NCBI RefSeq assembly: GCF_001617365.1
Contig: NZ_LVJR01000010.1
Span: 1 to 64,000, forward strand
Direction of reading: 5' to 3'
Source: Rhodanobacter sp. FW104-R8
GTDB lineage: Bacteria > Pseudomonadota > Gammaproteobacteria > Xanthomonadales > Rhodanobacteraceae
DNA: 64,000 nt
Part shown: piece after piece, positions 28,625-37,322 of the stretch
Numbering within the stretch: the first letter of the stretch is position 1
Layout of the letters: every line of letters begins with the position of its first letter
Program-made: the position numbers and the translations under genes
The notes under the pieces: model-generated
What the model was told of the DNA's origin: nothing
Database searches by the model: none
The model's input: the letters and a program-made list of their open reading frames with translations, nothing else

Positions 28625-29218
28625 ATGCGTGCATTGAAGTATCTCGCTCTCGCCGGCCTGCTCGGCGCCGCCGTATCGGCCCAGGCCGCCCCGGTCACCT
28701 ACAAGCTCGACCCGGGCCACACGATGGTGCTGTTCAGCTGGAACCATTTCGGCTATTCCAACCCCACCGCCAATTTCGGCCTGGGCGAAGGCACCCTGGT
28801 GTTCGACGAGCAGCATCCGGCCAAGTCCAGCGTGGAAGTGACCCTGCCGCTGGCCGATCTCGACACCCACGTGCCGGCGCTGGACGAGCACTTGAAGAAG
28901 CCGGATTTCCTCGATGCCGGCCAGTATCCGGTGGTGACCTTCAAGAGCACCGAGGTGCAGCCGCTGGGCGGCGACAAGTTCAAGGTCACCGGCAACCTCA
29001 CCGTGCACGGCGTGACCCGGCCGGTGGTGTTGGACGCGACGCTGAACAAGGTCGGTCCGCATCCGATGACCAAGGCGCCGTCGATCGGTTTCGATGCCAC
29101 CGCCAGCATCAAGCGCTCGGATTTCGGCGTCGGCGCCTACGTGCCGAACGTCAGCGACGAGATCGCTATCCGCATCACCACCGAAGCCTCGGTGCCGAAG
29201 AAAGCCGCAGCCAAGTAA
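28625..29218 (+). CDS. YceI family periplasmic protein
   Basis: A 197-residue protein with a signal peptide (MRALKYLALAGLLGAAVSAQ, cleaved near AQA-AP) and a YceI lipocalin-like beta-barrel that in relatives binds isoprenoid lipids. Motifs are YKLDPGHTMVLFSWNHFGYS, LPLADLDTHVPALDEHLKKP and the C-terminal KRSDFGVGAYVPNVSDEIAI. E. coli YceI is induced by base and osmotic stress; regulation here cannot be read. It follows the nitroreductase gene by 49 bases with an AAGGAGCC ribosome site and is followed by a bidirectional terminator. Confidence 0.94.
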   Translation: MRALKYLALAGLLGAAVSAQAAPVTYKLDPGHTMVLFSWNHFGYSNPTANFGLGEGTLVFDEQHPAKSSVEVTLPLADLDTHVPALDEHLKKPDFLDAGQYPVVTFKSTEVQPLGGDKFKVTGNLTVHGVTRPVVLDATLNKVGPHPMTKAPSIGFDATASIKRSDFGVGAYVPNVSDEIAIRITTEASVPKKAAAK

Positions 29219-29227
29219 GGCTTCGTG

Positions 29228-29267
29228 GCACAAAAAAACCGCGCCGGTGACGGCGCGGTTTTTTGTG
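29228..29267. terminator. Bidirectional terminator
   Basis: CCGCGCC (39-45 of 29200) pairs with GGCGCGG after the loop GGTGA, flanked by an A7 run on the left and a T6 run on the right. It can end both the yceI-like transcript (plus) and the Yip1 transcript (minus). Confidence 0.9.
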
Positions 29268-29283
29268 CGCGAACGAATCCGGC

Positions 29284-30492
29284 TCAGTTCGATTTCACGC
29301 CGGCGTCCTTCAGCGATTCGAGCTTGGCCAGGTCGATGCTGGCCACCGCCTGTTTCAGCTGGTCGATGCCGTCGACGTTGCCGTTCGCCTTCACTGCGAA
29401 GCGTTTGCCGACCACCATGCTGTACTCGCCGTACTTCGATTGCGTGTCCCACGCCTCGTGGATCAGGTTGCCGTCGGCGCTGTAGGTCTTCTCATAGCCG
29501 TGCTCGGTCTGCTTCTCCTCCTCCGGCGCCATGGCGCTGGCCAGCGACATGAGGCCCTTGGCGCCGCCGGTGTCGGAGACCTCCAGCGTGATGTGCTGGC
29601 CGTTGCCGGCCGCGTAGTCGGCGCTGGCCTGGGAGATCTGCATGCCCATCGCGGTATTGCGCTGGGCGGACAGGCCGGTGCGCTTGAAGCTGCCCAGGCC
29701 GTCGGGCAGGAAGGCCTTGATCTGCTCGGGCGCCAGCGCCTCGACGCTGCCGCCGCCGGATTTCTGCGCTGCTTCCGTCTCCTTGCCGGCCTGCTCGGCG
29801 CGCTGGCCCATCGCGGCGAGCTTGCCCAGTGCGCTGTTGCCGTCGATGGTGACGCTGTCGCCGTTGCTGCCGGTGACGTGCATGCCGCCCATCGCGGCGC
29901 CGGTCATCGCGGCGGTGCCGATCACGCCGACGACGATGGCGCCGACGATCCAGCTCAGCACGATGGCGATGATCACGCTGACCGCGGTGTAGCCGCCGGC
30001 CTTGTCCGGCGGGCACTTCATGGTGTGCGGCAGGCCCAGGTACAGCAGGTAGATGGCGTAGACCGCGCCGGCGATCGCGATCAGCCAGCCCAGCCACGGC
30101 ACGATCACCGCGATGCCGGCGACCCAGCTGGCGGTCCACGAGTAGGCCACGGTCTTCAGCGCCTGGGTCATGTCCTTCTGGCCGCCGAAGGTGGGCGCCA
30201 GCGCGTTGATGATCAGCGCCACCACGTAGACGATCACCAGTGCCAGCACGTAGTGCAGCACCATGCCCACGATGCCCATGCCGATCGGCGTGCGCACGGT
30301 GATGCCGAACACACCGGCGCCGATCAGGCTGCCCTTGATGAAGTGGGCGATGATCGGCAGGGCGGCGACGATCGCGATGTAGCCGGTGTAGAGGCCGTTC
30401 ACCGAGGTCGTCTCGGCGGCGACCACGGGCCACTCCGTCTTCGGCGTGGTCAGGATGGCCTTGATTCGCTCGATGATCTTTCCGAAATCCAT
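29284..30492 (-). CDS. Yip1 domain membrane protein
   Basis: A 402-residue protein. The N-terminal half is a Yip1-type membrane domain with five to six helices (starting MDFGKIIERIKAILTTPKTE, then SVNGLYTGYIAIVAALPIIA). The C-terminal half (about 215-402) is soluble, with Gln/Lys-rich linker sequence (GQRAEQAGKETEAAQKSGGG) and a beta-rich part ending in QLKQAVASIDLAKLESLKDA. Bacterial Yip1 proteins have no defined function. Divergent from the zf-CHCC gene. Confidence 0.85.
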   Translation of the reverse strand: MDFGKIIERIKAILTTPKTEWPVVAAETTSVNGLYTGYIAIVAALPIIAHFIKGSLIGAGVFGITVRTPIGMGIVGMVLHYVLALVIVYVVALIINALAPTFGGQKDMTQALKTVAYSWTASWVAGIAVIVPWLGWLIAIAGAVYAIYLLYLGLPHTMKCPPDKAGGYTAVSVIIAIVLSWIVGAIVVGVIGTAAMTGAAMGGMHVTGSNGDSVTIDGNSALGKLAAMGQRAEQAGKETEAAQKSGGGSVEALAPEQIKAFLPDGLGSFKRTGLSAQRNTAMGMQISQASADYAAGNGQHITLEVSDTGGAKGLMSLASAMAPEEEKQTEHGYEKTYSADGNLIHEAWDTQSKYGEYSMVVGKRFAVKANGNVDGIDQLKQAVASIDLAKLESLKDAGVKSN

Positions 30493-30694
30493 GGTCAGCT
30501 CCCTAAGCTCGTGTCGGTGGGCCCGGCGCAGCGCGGCGGACCGAGGCTGCTGTGCTCGCTTCGTGACGATCGTTGCGGCAGCCGGCGGTGGTTTTCCGCC
30601 ACGGCTGCATCCCCGCTTTCCCCGTATCTGTCCCCCGACAGAAGGCCGCAGCCTGCTACCATTTGCGGCCTGCTGTCCAGTCCGGAGCCCTCCG

Positions 30695-30904
30695 ATGTTA
30701 TCCCCGCATTCCCCGACGGCGCCGCTGGTGCCGGCAAATGCCGAAAATCGTTACGAAGTGACGCGCGCGGACCTGCCGCTGTCCTGTCCGATGCCCGGCA
30801 TGGCGCTGTGGAATTCGCACCCGAAGGTATACTTGCCGATCGTCGATGACGGTGGCGAGTCAGTCTGCGCCTACTGCGGCGCGCGCTACGTGCTGCGCGA
30901 CTGA
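30695..30904 (+). CDS. Small zf-CHCC zinc-finger protein
   Basis: A 69-residue protein with the zf-CHCC pattern: a Cys in LSCPMPGMALWNSHPKVYLP, a His nearby (NSHPKV) and a final CxxC in ESVCAYCGARYVL. This is the fold of the NDUFS6/YgdL-like small zinc proteins widespread in proteobacteria; the function is unclear. The start at MLSPHSPTAPLVPANAENRY was chosen over a longer frame that overlaps the Yip1 gene. The glycosyltransferase gene begins 56 bases downstream. Confidence 0.85.
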   Translation: MLSPHSPTAPLVPANAENRYEVTRADLPLSCPMPGMALWNSHPKVYLPIVDDGGESVCAYCGARYVLRD

Positions 30905-30959
30905 TTTACCGGCCGGTCCCCAAGCTGCTGGCGGCACTGTTTTTGCATGTCTCCAGGGA

Positions 30960-32111
30960 ATGAAGGCATCCAGCCCCGAACTCATGTCCAGCATCGCCGT
31001 GCCTGCCAAGCTGCTGACGGTGGTCCAACTGATCCCTGCGCTGGACTCCGGCGGCGCGGAGCGCTCGGCGCTGGAGATCGCGCGGGCGCTGGTGCAGGCC
31101 GGCCACCGTTCGGTGGTGATCTCCGCCGGAGGGCGCTTGGTCGAGCAGCTGCAGGCCGAGGGTAGCGAACATGTCACGCTGGATCTGGGCCGCAAGTCGC
31201 TGTTCACGCTGGCGCGGCTCGGCGCGCTGCGGCGGGTGCTGCGCGCGCTGAAGCCGGACATCGTGCATGCCCGTTCGCGGCTGCCGGCCTGGATGGGCTG
31301 GTGGGCGCTGAAAGGCATGACGCCGCGGCCGCATTTCGTCACCACCGTGCACGGGCTCAATTCGCCGGGCCGCTACAGCGCGATCCTGCTGCGCGGCGAG
31401 CGCGTGGTGGCGGTCTCGCAGACCTTGCGCGACTACGTGCTGAGCCATTACCGCTGGCTGGAGCCGGGACGGGTGCGGGTGATCCCGCGCGGCATCGACC
31501 CGCAGGCGTTTCCCTACGGACATCGGCCGGACGAGGCCTGGCGCAAGGCGTTCTTCGCCGAATTCCCCGTGCTCGCCGAAGCGCCGCTGCTGACCTTGCC
31601 GGGGCGCGGCACGCGGCTGAAGGGCCATCATGACGCGATCGAGCTGCTGGTCGACCTCAAGCGCCGCGGCATCGAGGCGCGGCTGCTGCTGCTGGGCGTG
31701 ATCGAGCCCGGGCGCGAGGCCTATGTGGCCGAGCTGCGGGAGCTGATCCAGCTGCGCGGAATGGCCGCGCAGGTGGTGATGACGCCGCCGCGTCGCGACG
31801 TGCGCGACATCTACGCGGTCTCGGCGCTGGTGCTGCAGCTGTCGAACCGGCCCGAGTCGTTCGGGCGCACGGTGATCGAGGCGTTGTCGCTGTGCCGGCC
31901 GGTGCTTGGCTACGCGCACGGCGGCGTCGGCGAATTGCTGGCCGAACTGTACCCGGCCGGCCGGGTGCCGCCGGGCGACCGCGAGCGGCTGGTGGAGCGG
32001 GCCGCCGAACTGCTGCGGGTAGCGCCGCCGATCTCGCCGCTGCAGAGCTACCGCCTGAGCGACATGCAGCAGGCCACGCTGGCCCTGTACGACGAGGTGG
32101 CCGCCGGCTGA
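30960..32111 (+). CDS. Glycosyltransferase family 4-like protein
   Basis: A 383-residue GT-B glycosyltransferase. The N-terminal acceptor domain has VQLIPALDSGGAERSALEIA (typical GGAE loop) and the C-terminal GT1-type donor domain has LPGRGTRLKGHHDAIELLVD and RPESFGRTVIEALSLCRPVL with the conserved E-x7-E pattern. Relatives build LPS core or other envelope polysaccharides; donor and acceptor are unknown. The ATG at 30960 has a CCAGGGA ribosome site; the longer frame overlaps the zinc-finger gene. First in a plus-strand cluster with the O-antigen-ligase-like gene. Confidence 0.88.
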   Translation: MKASSPELMSSIAVPAKLLTVVQLIPALDSGGAERSALEIARALVQAGHRSVVISAGGRLVEQLQAEGSEHVTLDLGRKSLFTLARLGALRRVLRALKPDIVHARSRLPAWMGWWALKGMTPRPHFVTTVHGLNSPGRYSAILLRGERVVAVSQTLRDYVLSHYRWLEPGRVRVIPRGIDPQAFPYGHRPDEAWRKAFFAEFPVLAEAPLLTLPGRGTRLKGHHDAIELLVDLKRRGIEARLLLLGVIEPGREAYVAELRELIQLRGMAAQVVMTPPRRDVRDIYAVSALVLQLSNRPESFGRTVIEALSLCRPVLGYAHGGVGELLAELYPAGRVPPGDRERLVERAAELLRVAPPISPLQSYRLSDMQQATLALYDEVAAG

Positions 32112-32174
32112 GGCGGCAGCAGGCGCGCCTCCCGCTCGCCTACAATGCGTGACCGTCTCCGTTCCGGTCCGCGC

Positions 32175-33479
32175 ATGAATGCCTTCGCCACCTCGCTCAA
32201 GGACGCGCTGCGTTCCCCGTTGCTGCCGTTCTGGCTGGTGATCGCGCTGCTGCCGTTCGGGCGCAGCTCCGAACTGGGCACCGTGCTGTGCCTGCTCGGC
32301 GTGATCATGCTGTTCGTGCGCGATCCGCAGGCACTGCGCGGGCATCCGGGGGCGCGCCTGCTGCTGTGGCTGCTGGCCGCCTATATGGGCGCGGCGCTGC
32401 TGTCCGCTGTCGACGCAATCCGGCCGGGCAAGAGCTGGGGCACGGTGGCCGCGTTGCTGCGCTACGTGCCGCTGGGGCTGTACGCCTGCTTTGCGATCCG
32501 CCGCGAGCAGAAGCTGCAGACGCTGTACGTGGCGGTGGCGTGGGTGCTGGCGCTGTGGTGCGCCGATGCATGGCTGCAGGCGCTGACCGGCTGGAGCCTG
32601 GGCGGGCACGCCGAGGCGGAGCGCGTTTCCGGCATTTTCGGCGCCGACAACCTCAAGCTCGGCCCGACCCTGGCGGTGCTGTCGCCGTTCGCGCTGTGGG
32701 CGGCGCGGCGGCGCTGGGGATTGCCGGGCCTGCTGCTCGCCTTCGTGCTGGTGCTCGGGCCGGTGCTGCTGGCCGGCTCGCGCGCGGCGTGGCTGTGCTA
32801 CGCGCTGGTGGCGCTGGGCTTTGCCTGGCGCGAGGCGAGGTCGCCGCTGCGCTTCGCCGGGTTCTGCGCGGTCGCGGCGGTGTTGCTGGCGCTGGCCGGC
32901 GGCGTTGCCTGGAAGGCTTCCGCGCGCTTCCACGACCGCATGGAGCGCACGCTGCTGGTGCTGCATGGCACCGACCAGTCGCTCGACACGGCGCTGAGCG
33001 GTCGGCTCGATATCTGGCACGCGAGCCTCGGCATGTTCATGGCGCACCCGGTCAACGGCGTCGGTGTGCGCGGTTTCCGCTACGCCTACCCGCAGTACGC
33101 GCCGGCGAACGATCATTTCGTGGTCACCGGCGAGGCCTGCGGCGTGGGCGAAGGCGCCTGCCATGCGCACCAGCTGGTGCTGGAGATCCTCACCGAGACC
33201 GGCACGCTCGGCCTCGTGCTGTGGCTGGCCGCGCTGGTGCTGGCCTGGCGTGCGTGGCGCCGGATCGGCGCGGCGGCGCGCGAGCGGGCGTTTCCCGCCA
33301 CGCTGGCGCTGGGCGTGATGCTGTTCCCGCTGAACACCCACTTGGCGTTCTATTCGGCATGGTGGGGGCTGCTGTTCGCCTGGTTGCTGGGCCTGTGGTG
33401 CGCGGCTTTGTATGTGGCCGGCCTCCCTGCCGGACTCTTCGAAGAAGCGCCTCCTCGGGAGAGTCACGATGGAGCGTGA
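32175..33479 (+). CDS. O-antigen ligase (Wzy/WaaL) family protein
   Basis: A 434-residue polytopic membrane protein with about eleven predicted helices. The Wzy_C/O-antigen ligase region has the periplasmic loop from about 255 to 330 (RLDIWHASLGMFMAHPVNGV, then GVRGFRYAYPQ and a CHAHQLVLEILTETGTLGLV segment), with the Arg and His residues typical of WaaL. It may join O-chain or oligosaccharide to lipid A-core, which fits the neighbouring glycosyltransferases. The ATG at MNAFATSLKD was chosen; ten codons upstream is a start that overlaps a TACAAT promoter-like hexamer. It overlaps the next gene by 11 bases. Confidence 0.86.
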   Translation: MNAFATSLKDALRSPLLPFWLVIALLPFGRSSELGTVLCLLGVIMLFVRDPQALRGHPGARLLLWLLAAYMGAALLSAVDAIRPGKSWGTVAALLRYVPLGLYACFAIRREQKLQTLYVAVAWVLALWCADAWLQALTGWSLGGHAEAERVSGIFGADNLKLGPTLAVLSPFALWAARRRWGLPGLLLAFVLVLGPVLLAGSRAAWLCYALVALGFAWREARSPLRFAGFCAVAAVLLALAGGVAWKASARFHDRMERTLLVLHGTDQSLDTALSGRLDIWHASLGMFMAHPVNGVGVRGFRYAYPQYAPANDHFVVTGEACGVGEGACHAHQLVLEILTETGTLGLVLWLAALVLAWRAWRRIGAAARERAFPATLALGVMLFPLNTHLAFYSAWWGLLFAWLLGLWCAALYVAGLPAGLFEEAPPRESHDGA

Positions 33480-34224
33480 ACCGCTGTCGGTGGTGGTGAC
33501 CACGTTCAACAGTGCCGGCACGCTCGACGCCTGCCTGCGCAGCGTGGCCTGGGCCGACGAGATCGTGGTGCTGGATTCGGGCTCGACCGACGCCACCGCG
33601 GCGATCGCCGCGCACCACGGCGCGCGCGTCCACGCCCAGCCGTTCGCCGGCTACAGCGCGCAGAAGCAGGCGGCGATCGACCTGGCCAGCCATCGCTGGG
33701 TGCTGCTGCTGGATTCCGACGAGTCGCTGGAGGCGGACGCCGCCGCGCCGCTGCAGCAGGTGCTGCGGGCGCCGGCGCAGGCGGGCTACCAGCTGTGGCG
33801 GCGCGAGTGGCAGTTCTGGCGCTGGCAGTCGCGGCGCGGCCGGCTCAACCACTACGTGCGCCTGTTCGACCGGCAGCGCGCGCGGATGAGCGGCCACGAG
33901 GTGCACGAGTCGGTGCTGGTGGATGGCCCGGTGGGCGTGCTCGACGTGGTCATCGACCACTACGGCGAGCCCGACATCGCCGGCCGCGTGGCCAAGGCGA
34001 ACCGCTACTCCAGCCTGCAGCTGGCCGACCTGGCGCCGCGCCGGACGAGCTGGCTGCGGCTGCGCATAGTGGCGTATCCGACCGTGGCGTTCCTGCGCTA
34101 CTACGTGCTGCGCGGGCACTGGCGCTCCGGCTGGGCCGGTTTCATCGCGGCGCGCATCCACGCGTTCTACGCGTTCCTGAAGTACGCGAAGCTGTACGAG
34201 CAGCGGCGCCGGCAGCAGGGCTGA
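33469..34224 (+). CDS. Glycosyltransferase family 2 (WaaE/KdtX-like)
   Basis: A 251-residue GT-A glycosyltransferase. SVVVTTFNSAGTLDACLRSV starts the domain; EIVVLDSGSTDATAAIA and LLLDSDESLEADAA hold the nucleotide and metal-binding Asp residues. The pattern AGYSAQKQAAIDLASHRWVL is characteristic of WaaE/KdtX-like beta-glucosyltransferases of the LPS inner core. The C-terminal region (SWLRLRIVAYPTVAFLRYYV) is amphipathic and probably membrane-associated. It overlaps the ligase gene by 11 bases, so the two are translationally coupled, and converges with the next glycosyltransferase gene. Confidence 0.9.
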   Translation: MEREPLSVVVTTFNSAGTLDACLRSVAWADEIVVLDSGSTDATAAIAAHHGARVHAQPFAGYSAQKQAAIDLASHRWVLLLDSDESLEADAAAPLQQVLRAPAQAGYQLWRREWQFWRWQSRRGRLNHYVRLFDRQRARMSGHEVHESVLVDGPVGVLDVVIDHYGEPDIAGRVAKANRYSSLQLADLAPRRTSWLRLRIVAYPTVAFLRYYVLRGHWRSGWAGFIAARIHAFYAFLKYAKLYEQRRRQQG

Positions 34225-34237
34225 ACCGGCGCGCGGA

Positions 34238-35317
34238 TCAGCGGTCGGTGGTCAGGATCCGCACGAACTCGTCGGCGATCACGCCGGTGCTGAAATGGGC
34301 CTGCACGAAGGCGTGCGCGGCCACGCCCATCGGCAGGCGCACCGACGGGTCGCACAGGGCGAGGATGGCATCCCGCCATGCGGCGACGTCGCCCGGCGGC
34401 AGCAGCAGGCCGCTCACGCCCGCGTCCAGCGTCTCCGGAATCCCGCCGATGTCGCTGCCCAGCACCGGCACGCCGGCGGCCTGCGCCTCGATCGAGACGC
34501 GGCCGAAGGTTTCCGTCGCGATCGACGGGAAGGCCAGCATGGACATCACGCTGTAATAGGGATGGACGTCGGGGAGCCAGCCCAGGAAGTGGTGCCGCGC
34601 CGCCAGCGGATGGGCGGCGGCGCGGTCGCGCAGCGCCTGCGCATCCGGGCCGTCGCCCAGCCACAGGCAGTGCAGCCGCGGCTGTTCCGCCATGGCCGCG
34701 CTGGCGGCCTCGAACAGCGGGAAGATGCCCTTGCCGTTGTGCATGCGGCCGCTGTAGCCGAGCACGATCGCCTCGTCATCCAGGCCGAGCGAACGCAGGA
34801 TCTCGCCGCGCCGCTGCGGATCGGGCCGGCACAGTTCCATGTTCACCGGGTTGTACAGCACCTGCACCAGCCGGCCCGGGATGCCGCGGTCGAGATAGGC
34901 CTGGCGGGCATGGCGGGAGACGGCCAGGAAGCGTTGCGCGAGGCGCGGGACCAGCCAGGCCGACAGGCGCTTCATCGGCGGCGTGCGGTGCCGGAACAGT
35001 GCGACCGGCACGCGCAGCAGCCGCCCGGCCAGGATCAGCGGCCAGTACTCCTTGCCGAAATTGCCGACCAGCCAGTCGGGGCCGAGCTGCCGCGCCGCCG
35101 CGAACACGGCGGCATAGCCGCGCAGGTCGAACACGTTGCGGAACTTCGCCCGGGTCAGGCGCACACGGGAGGTCGACAGTCCCTGGCAGATCAGGCCGTC
35201 CGGGTAGGCCACCACGCCGACGTCGTGTCCGGCCTCGGCCATGGCCTGCACCAGCGCGACGAAATGGCTGGCGGCGCCGGTGTTTTCCGGATTGGTGCCG
35301 ACGAAGAGCAGTTTCAC
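34238..35317 (-). CDS. Glycosyltransferase family 4 protein
   Basis: A 359-residue GT-B enzyme. It starts KLLFVGTNPENTGAASHFVA; the donor domain has GYSGRMHNGKGIFPLFEAAS and ATETFGRVSIEAQAAGVPVL followed by GSDIGGIPE, the usual E-x7-E motif. It starts at GTG (35317), which overlaps the deacetylase stop by four bases (GTGA), so it is probably coupled to it. It likely adds a sugar to an LPS or exopolysaccharide precursor; specificity cannot be told. Confidence 0.87.
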   Translation of the reverse strand: MKLLFVGTNPENTGAASHFVALVQAMAEAGHDVGVVAYPDGLICQGLSTSRVRLTRAKFRNVFDLRGYAAVFAAARQLGPDWLVGNFGKEYWPLILAGRLLRVPVALFRHRTPPMKRLSAWLVPRLAQRFLAVSRHARQAYLDRGIPGRLVQVLYNPVNMELCRPDPQRRGEILRSLGLDDEAIVLGYSGRMHNGKGIFPLFEAASAAMAEQPRLHCLWLGDGPDAQALRDRAAAHPLAARHHFLGWLPDVHPYYSVMSMLAFPSIATETFGRVSIEAQAAGVPVLGSDIGGIPETLDAGVSGLLLPPGDVAAWRDAILALCDPSVRLPMGVAAHAFVQAHFSTGVIADEFVRILTTDR

Positions 35318-36060
35318 GCGCGCCGATCCTCGTAGCCGGTGAGGGTCCGCATGGCGAACTGTGGCAGCAGGTGATGGCGCGCGATCTGGATCCGCGGCAG
35401 TTGCCACAGGTCCATGCCGGCGCGCGCCCGGCCGCGCCGGGTCGTGGTGGCCGCGGCGTAGCCGGCCTCGCGCGCCACGCCGGCCACGCGGTCGTCGGCG
35501 TCGCCGTACGGGTAGCAGAATTGCGTGACGGGTGCGCCGAGGCGGTCTTCCAGCGTTGCCCTGCAGCCGTGGATTTCGTCGTGCAGCTGCGCGTCGCTGC
35601 ATTGCGTCAGCCGGGGGTGGCTCTGGGTGTGCGCGCCGACCTCCATCCCGCCGCGATGCCACTCGCGCAGCTGCTCCGTCGACATCAACGGCTTGCGCAG
35701 GCCCAGCCGCTCGGCGTCCCACTGGTTGTACCGGCCGATGCTGCCGCTGACGACGTAGCAGGTGGCGCTGAAGCCATGACGCTGCAGGATCGGCAGCGCG
35801 GCGTCCAGGTTGTCCGCGTAGCCGTCGTCGAGAGTGATGACGACGATGCGGCCGGTACGCTCGCCACGCAGGTAGGGCATCGCGGCGCACATCGACAGGC
35901 CGGTATAGCCGAGCCGGCGCAGCAGCCACATCTGCCGCGCGAACGCGGCCGGGCCGACGAACAGGCTGCGGTACACCTTCAGGTCGCGCGGCGCCTGCGC
36001 GATGTTGTGATACATGAGGATCGGCAGGGCATGCGTTCCCTGCGACCTGACCTGGCCCAT
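35314..36060 (-). CDS. Polysaccharide deacetylase (NodB) family protein
   Basis: A 248-residue NodB-fold enzyme. The catalytic Asp pair is in VVITLDDGYADNLDAALPIL, the metal His pair in VGAHTQSHPRLTQC, and the later motif is TQFCYPYGDADD. There is no clear signal peptide, so it may act in the cytoplasm on a nucleotide- or lipid-linked sugar, or the N-terminus may be misplaced. The start at 36060 is supported by GGAGGAG just upstream; a longer frame adds 35 residues with no support. Overlaps the GT4 gene downstream. Confidence 0.88.
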   Translation of the reverse strand: MGQVRSQGTHALPILMYHNIAQAPRDLKVYRSLFVGPAAFARQMWLLRRLGYTGLSMCAAMPYLRGERTGRIVVITLDDGYADNLDAALPILQRHGFSATCYVVSGSIGRYNQWDAERLGLRKPLMSTEQLREWHRGGMEVGAHTQSHPRLTQCSDAQLHDEIHGCRATLEDRLGAPVTQFCYPYGDADDRVAGVAREAGYAAATTTRRGRARAGMDLWQLPRIQIARHHLLPQFAMRTLTGYEDRRA

Positions 36061-36267
36061 GCCGACTCCTCCGCCGACGGTGTGATGAAGAGACGGCCAT
36101 GATACGCAACGCCACGCCACGCCGCCCGCGCGGCTTGCCGGGCGGGCGGCGTGAGTTTCCTGCACGAAGCCGGCACCCGGCGCGAGGGCGGTTCGACATG
36201 GTCGCGCCCGGTCGCGGAAGCGGCGCCATTTCAGCCGGCCAGGCTTTCGCCCAGCTGTCGGGCTGAG

Positions 36268-37185
36268 TCAGTAGACCACGGTTGCGCCGGCGGGCCGGGT
36301 CTTGAAGCGCTTGTGCACCCACAGGTACTGCTCGGGCGCCTCGCGCACCATCTGCTCGATGCAGACGTTGATGCGGGCGGTATCGGCCAGCACGTCGGTG
36401 CCGGGAAAGCCGTCCAGCGGCGCGCCGAGGCGCAGCGCGTAGCCTTCGCCGCCCGGCAGGCGGCGGTGGAAGAACGGGACCACCAGCGCGCCGGACATCC
36501 GCGCCAGGTGGTGGGTGGCGGTGATGGTGGCGGCCGGCACGCCGAAGAACGGCACGAACACGCTGTCCTTGCTGCGCATGTCCTGGTCCGGCGCATACCA
36601 CAGCGTGCCGCCGCCGCGCAGGTATTTCACGGTGCCGCGGATGTCGTCCTTCTCGAACATCGCGTCGGCGTAGTCCAGCCGCGCGCGCAGCACCGCCCAC
36701 TCGAACACGGCCGAGTCCATCCGCCGGTACATGCCGGCGATGCGGATGCGCTGCGAAACCAGCCGCGCGCACAGCTCCAGGTGCGAGAAGTGCCCGCCCA
36801 CCAGCAGCACGCCCTTGCCCTGCGCGCGCGCCGCCTCGAGGTGTTCCAGCCCCTCGATGCGGGTGGGGATGGCGGCCATGCGGCGGTCGCTGCCCATCCA
36901 GCCCAGCGCGAACTCCACCAGCATCAGGCCGATGTCGCGCAGGTTCGCCTCGACCAGTGCCGCCTGTGCCGCGTCATCGAGTTCGGGGAAGCACAGCGCG
37001 ATGTTCGCCGCGGCGATATGCCGTCGTTCGGAAGGGATCCGTGGCACCAGTGTGCCGAGCCGGCGCCCCAGCCACATCAGCGCGCGCTGCGGCAGCCGCG
37101 CGATCAGCCAGATCGCGGCCACGCCCAGCCAGGCCGGCCAGTGGCGCGGCGCGAGCAGCGAGCGGGTGAAGGTGGGGCGGGGCAT
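36268..37185 (-). CDS. lpxL: Lipid A biosynthesis acyltransferase, LpxL/HtrB type
   Basis: A 305-residue inner-membrane acyltransferase that adds a secondary acyl chain to Kdo2-lipid IVA. It starts MPRPTFTRSLLAPRHWPAWL with a hydrophobic segment; the catalytic HX4(D/E) motif is in GGHFSHLELC. Further motifs are RRMDSAVFEWAVLRARLDYA and GGTLWYAPDQDMRSKDSVFV. The start at 37185 was chosen because upstream ATGs at 37194 and 37203 lie at or inside a TACAAT promoter-like sequence. Divergent from waaA, whose product makes its substrate, so both act in the same pathway. Confidence 0.92.
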   Translation of the reverse strand: MPRPTFTRSLLAPRHWPAWLGVAAIWLIARLPQRALMWLGRRLGTLVPRIPSERRHIAAANIALCFPELDDAAQAALVEANLRDIGLMLVEFALGWMGSDRRMAAIPTRIEGLEHLEAARAQGKGVLLVGGHFSHLELCARLVSQRIRIAGMYRRMDSAVFEWAVLRARLDYADAMFEKDDIRGTVKYLRGGGTLWYAPDQDMRSKDSVFVPFFGVPAATITATHHLARMSGALVVPFFHRRLPGGEGYALRLGAPLDGFPGTDVLADTARINVCIEQMVREAPEQYLWVHKRFKTRPAGATVVY

Positions 37186-37201
37186 GCCGGGCATCGTGCG
37201 C

Positions 37202-37207
37202 ATTGTA
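37202..37207 (-). promoter_or_regulatory. Possible -10 of the lpxL promoter
   Basis: TACAAT on the minus strand, 16 bases before the chosen ATG. No good -35 at normal spacing is seen, so this is weak evidence. Confidence 0.35.
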
Positions 37208-37266
37208 GTGGACGCGGGAACCGGCAACGGGCAGCGGGGCGACAGCGTGCCGCAGGCCTCGATCGC

Positions 37267-37287
37267 GGTTCCCGGTTCCCGGTTCCC
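37267..37287. repeat. Tandem GGTTCCC repeat, three copies
   Basis: Three exact copies of GGTTCCC lie between lpxL and waaA. An inverted copy (CGGGAACCGG at 37215-37224) sits about 50 bases away, so the pair could form a hairpin. Short runs of this kind are common between genes in xanthomonads. Confidence 0.7.
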
Positions 37288-37295
37288 GGCTCTCG

Positions 37296-37301
37296 TATAC
37301 T
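37296..37301 (+). promoter_or_regulatory. -10 element of the waaA promoter
   Basis: TATACT ends 21 bases before the GTG of waaA; the -35 region would fall inside the GGTTCCC repeat. A leader of about 15 bases is expected. Confidence 0.4.
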
Positions 37302-37322
37302 GCCGCGCTGGACTGACGGGCC

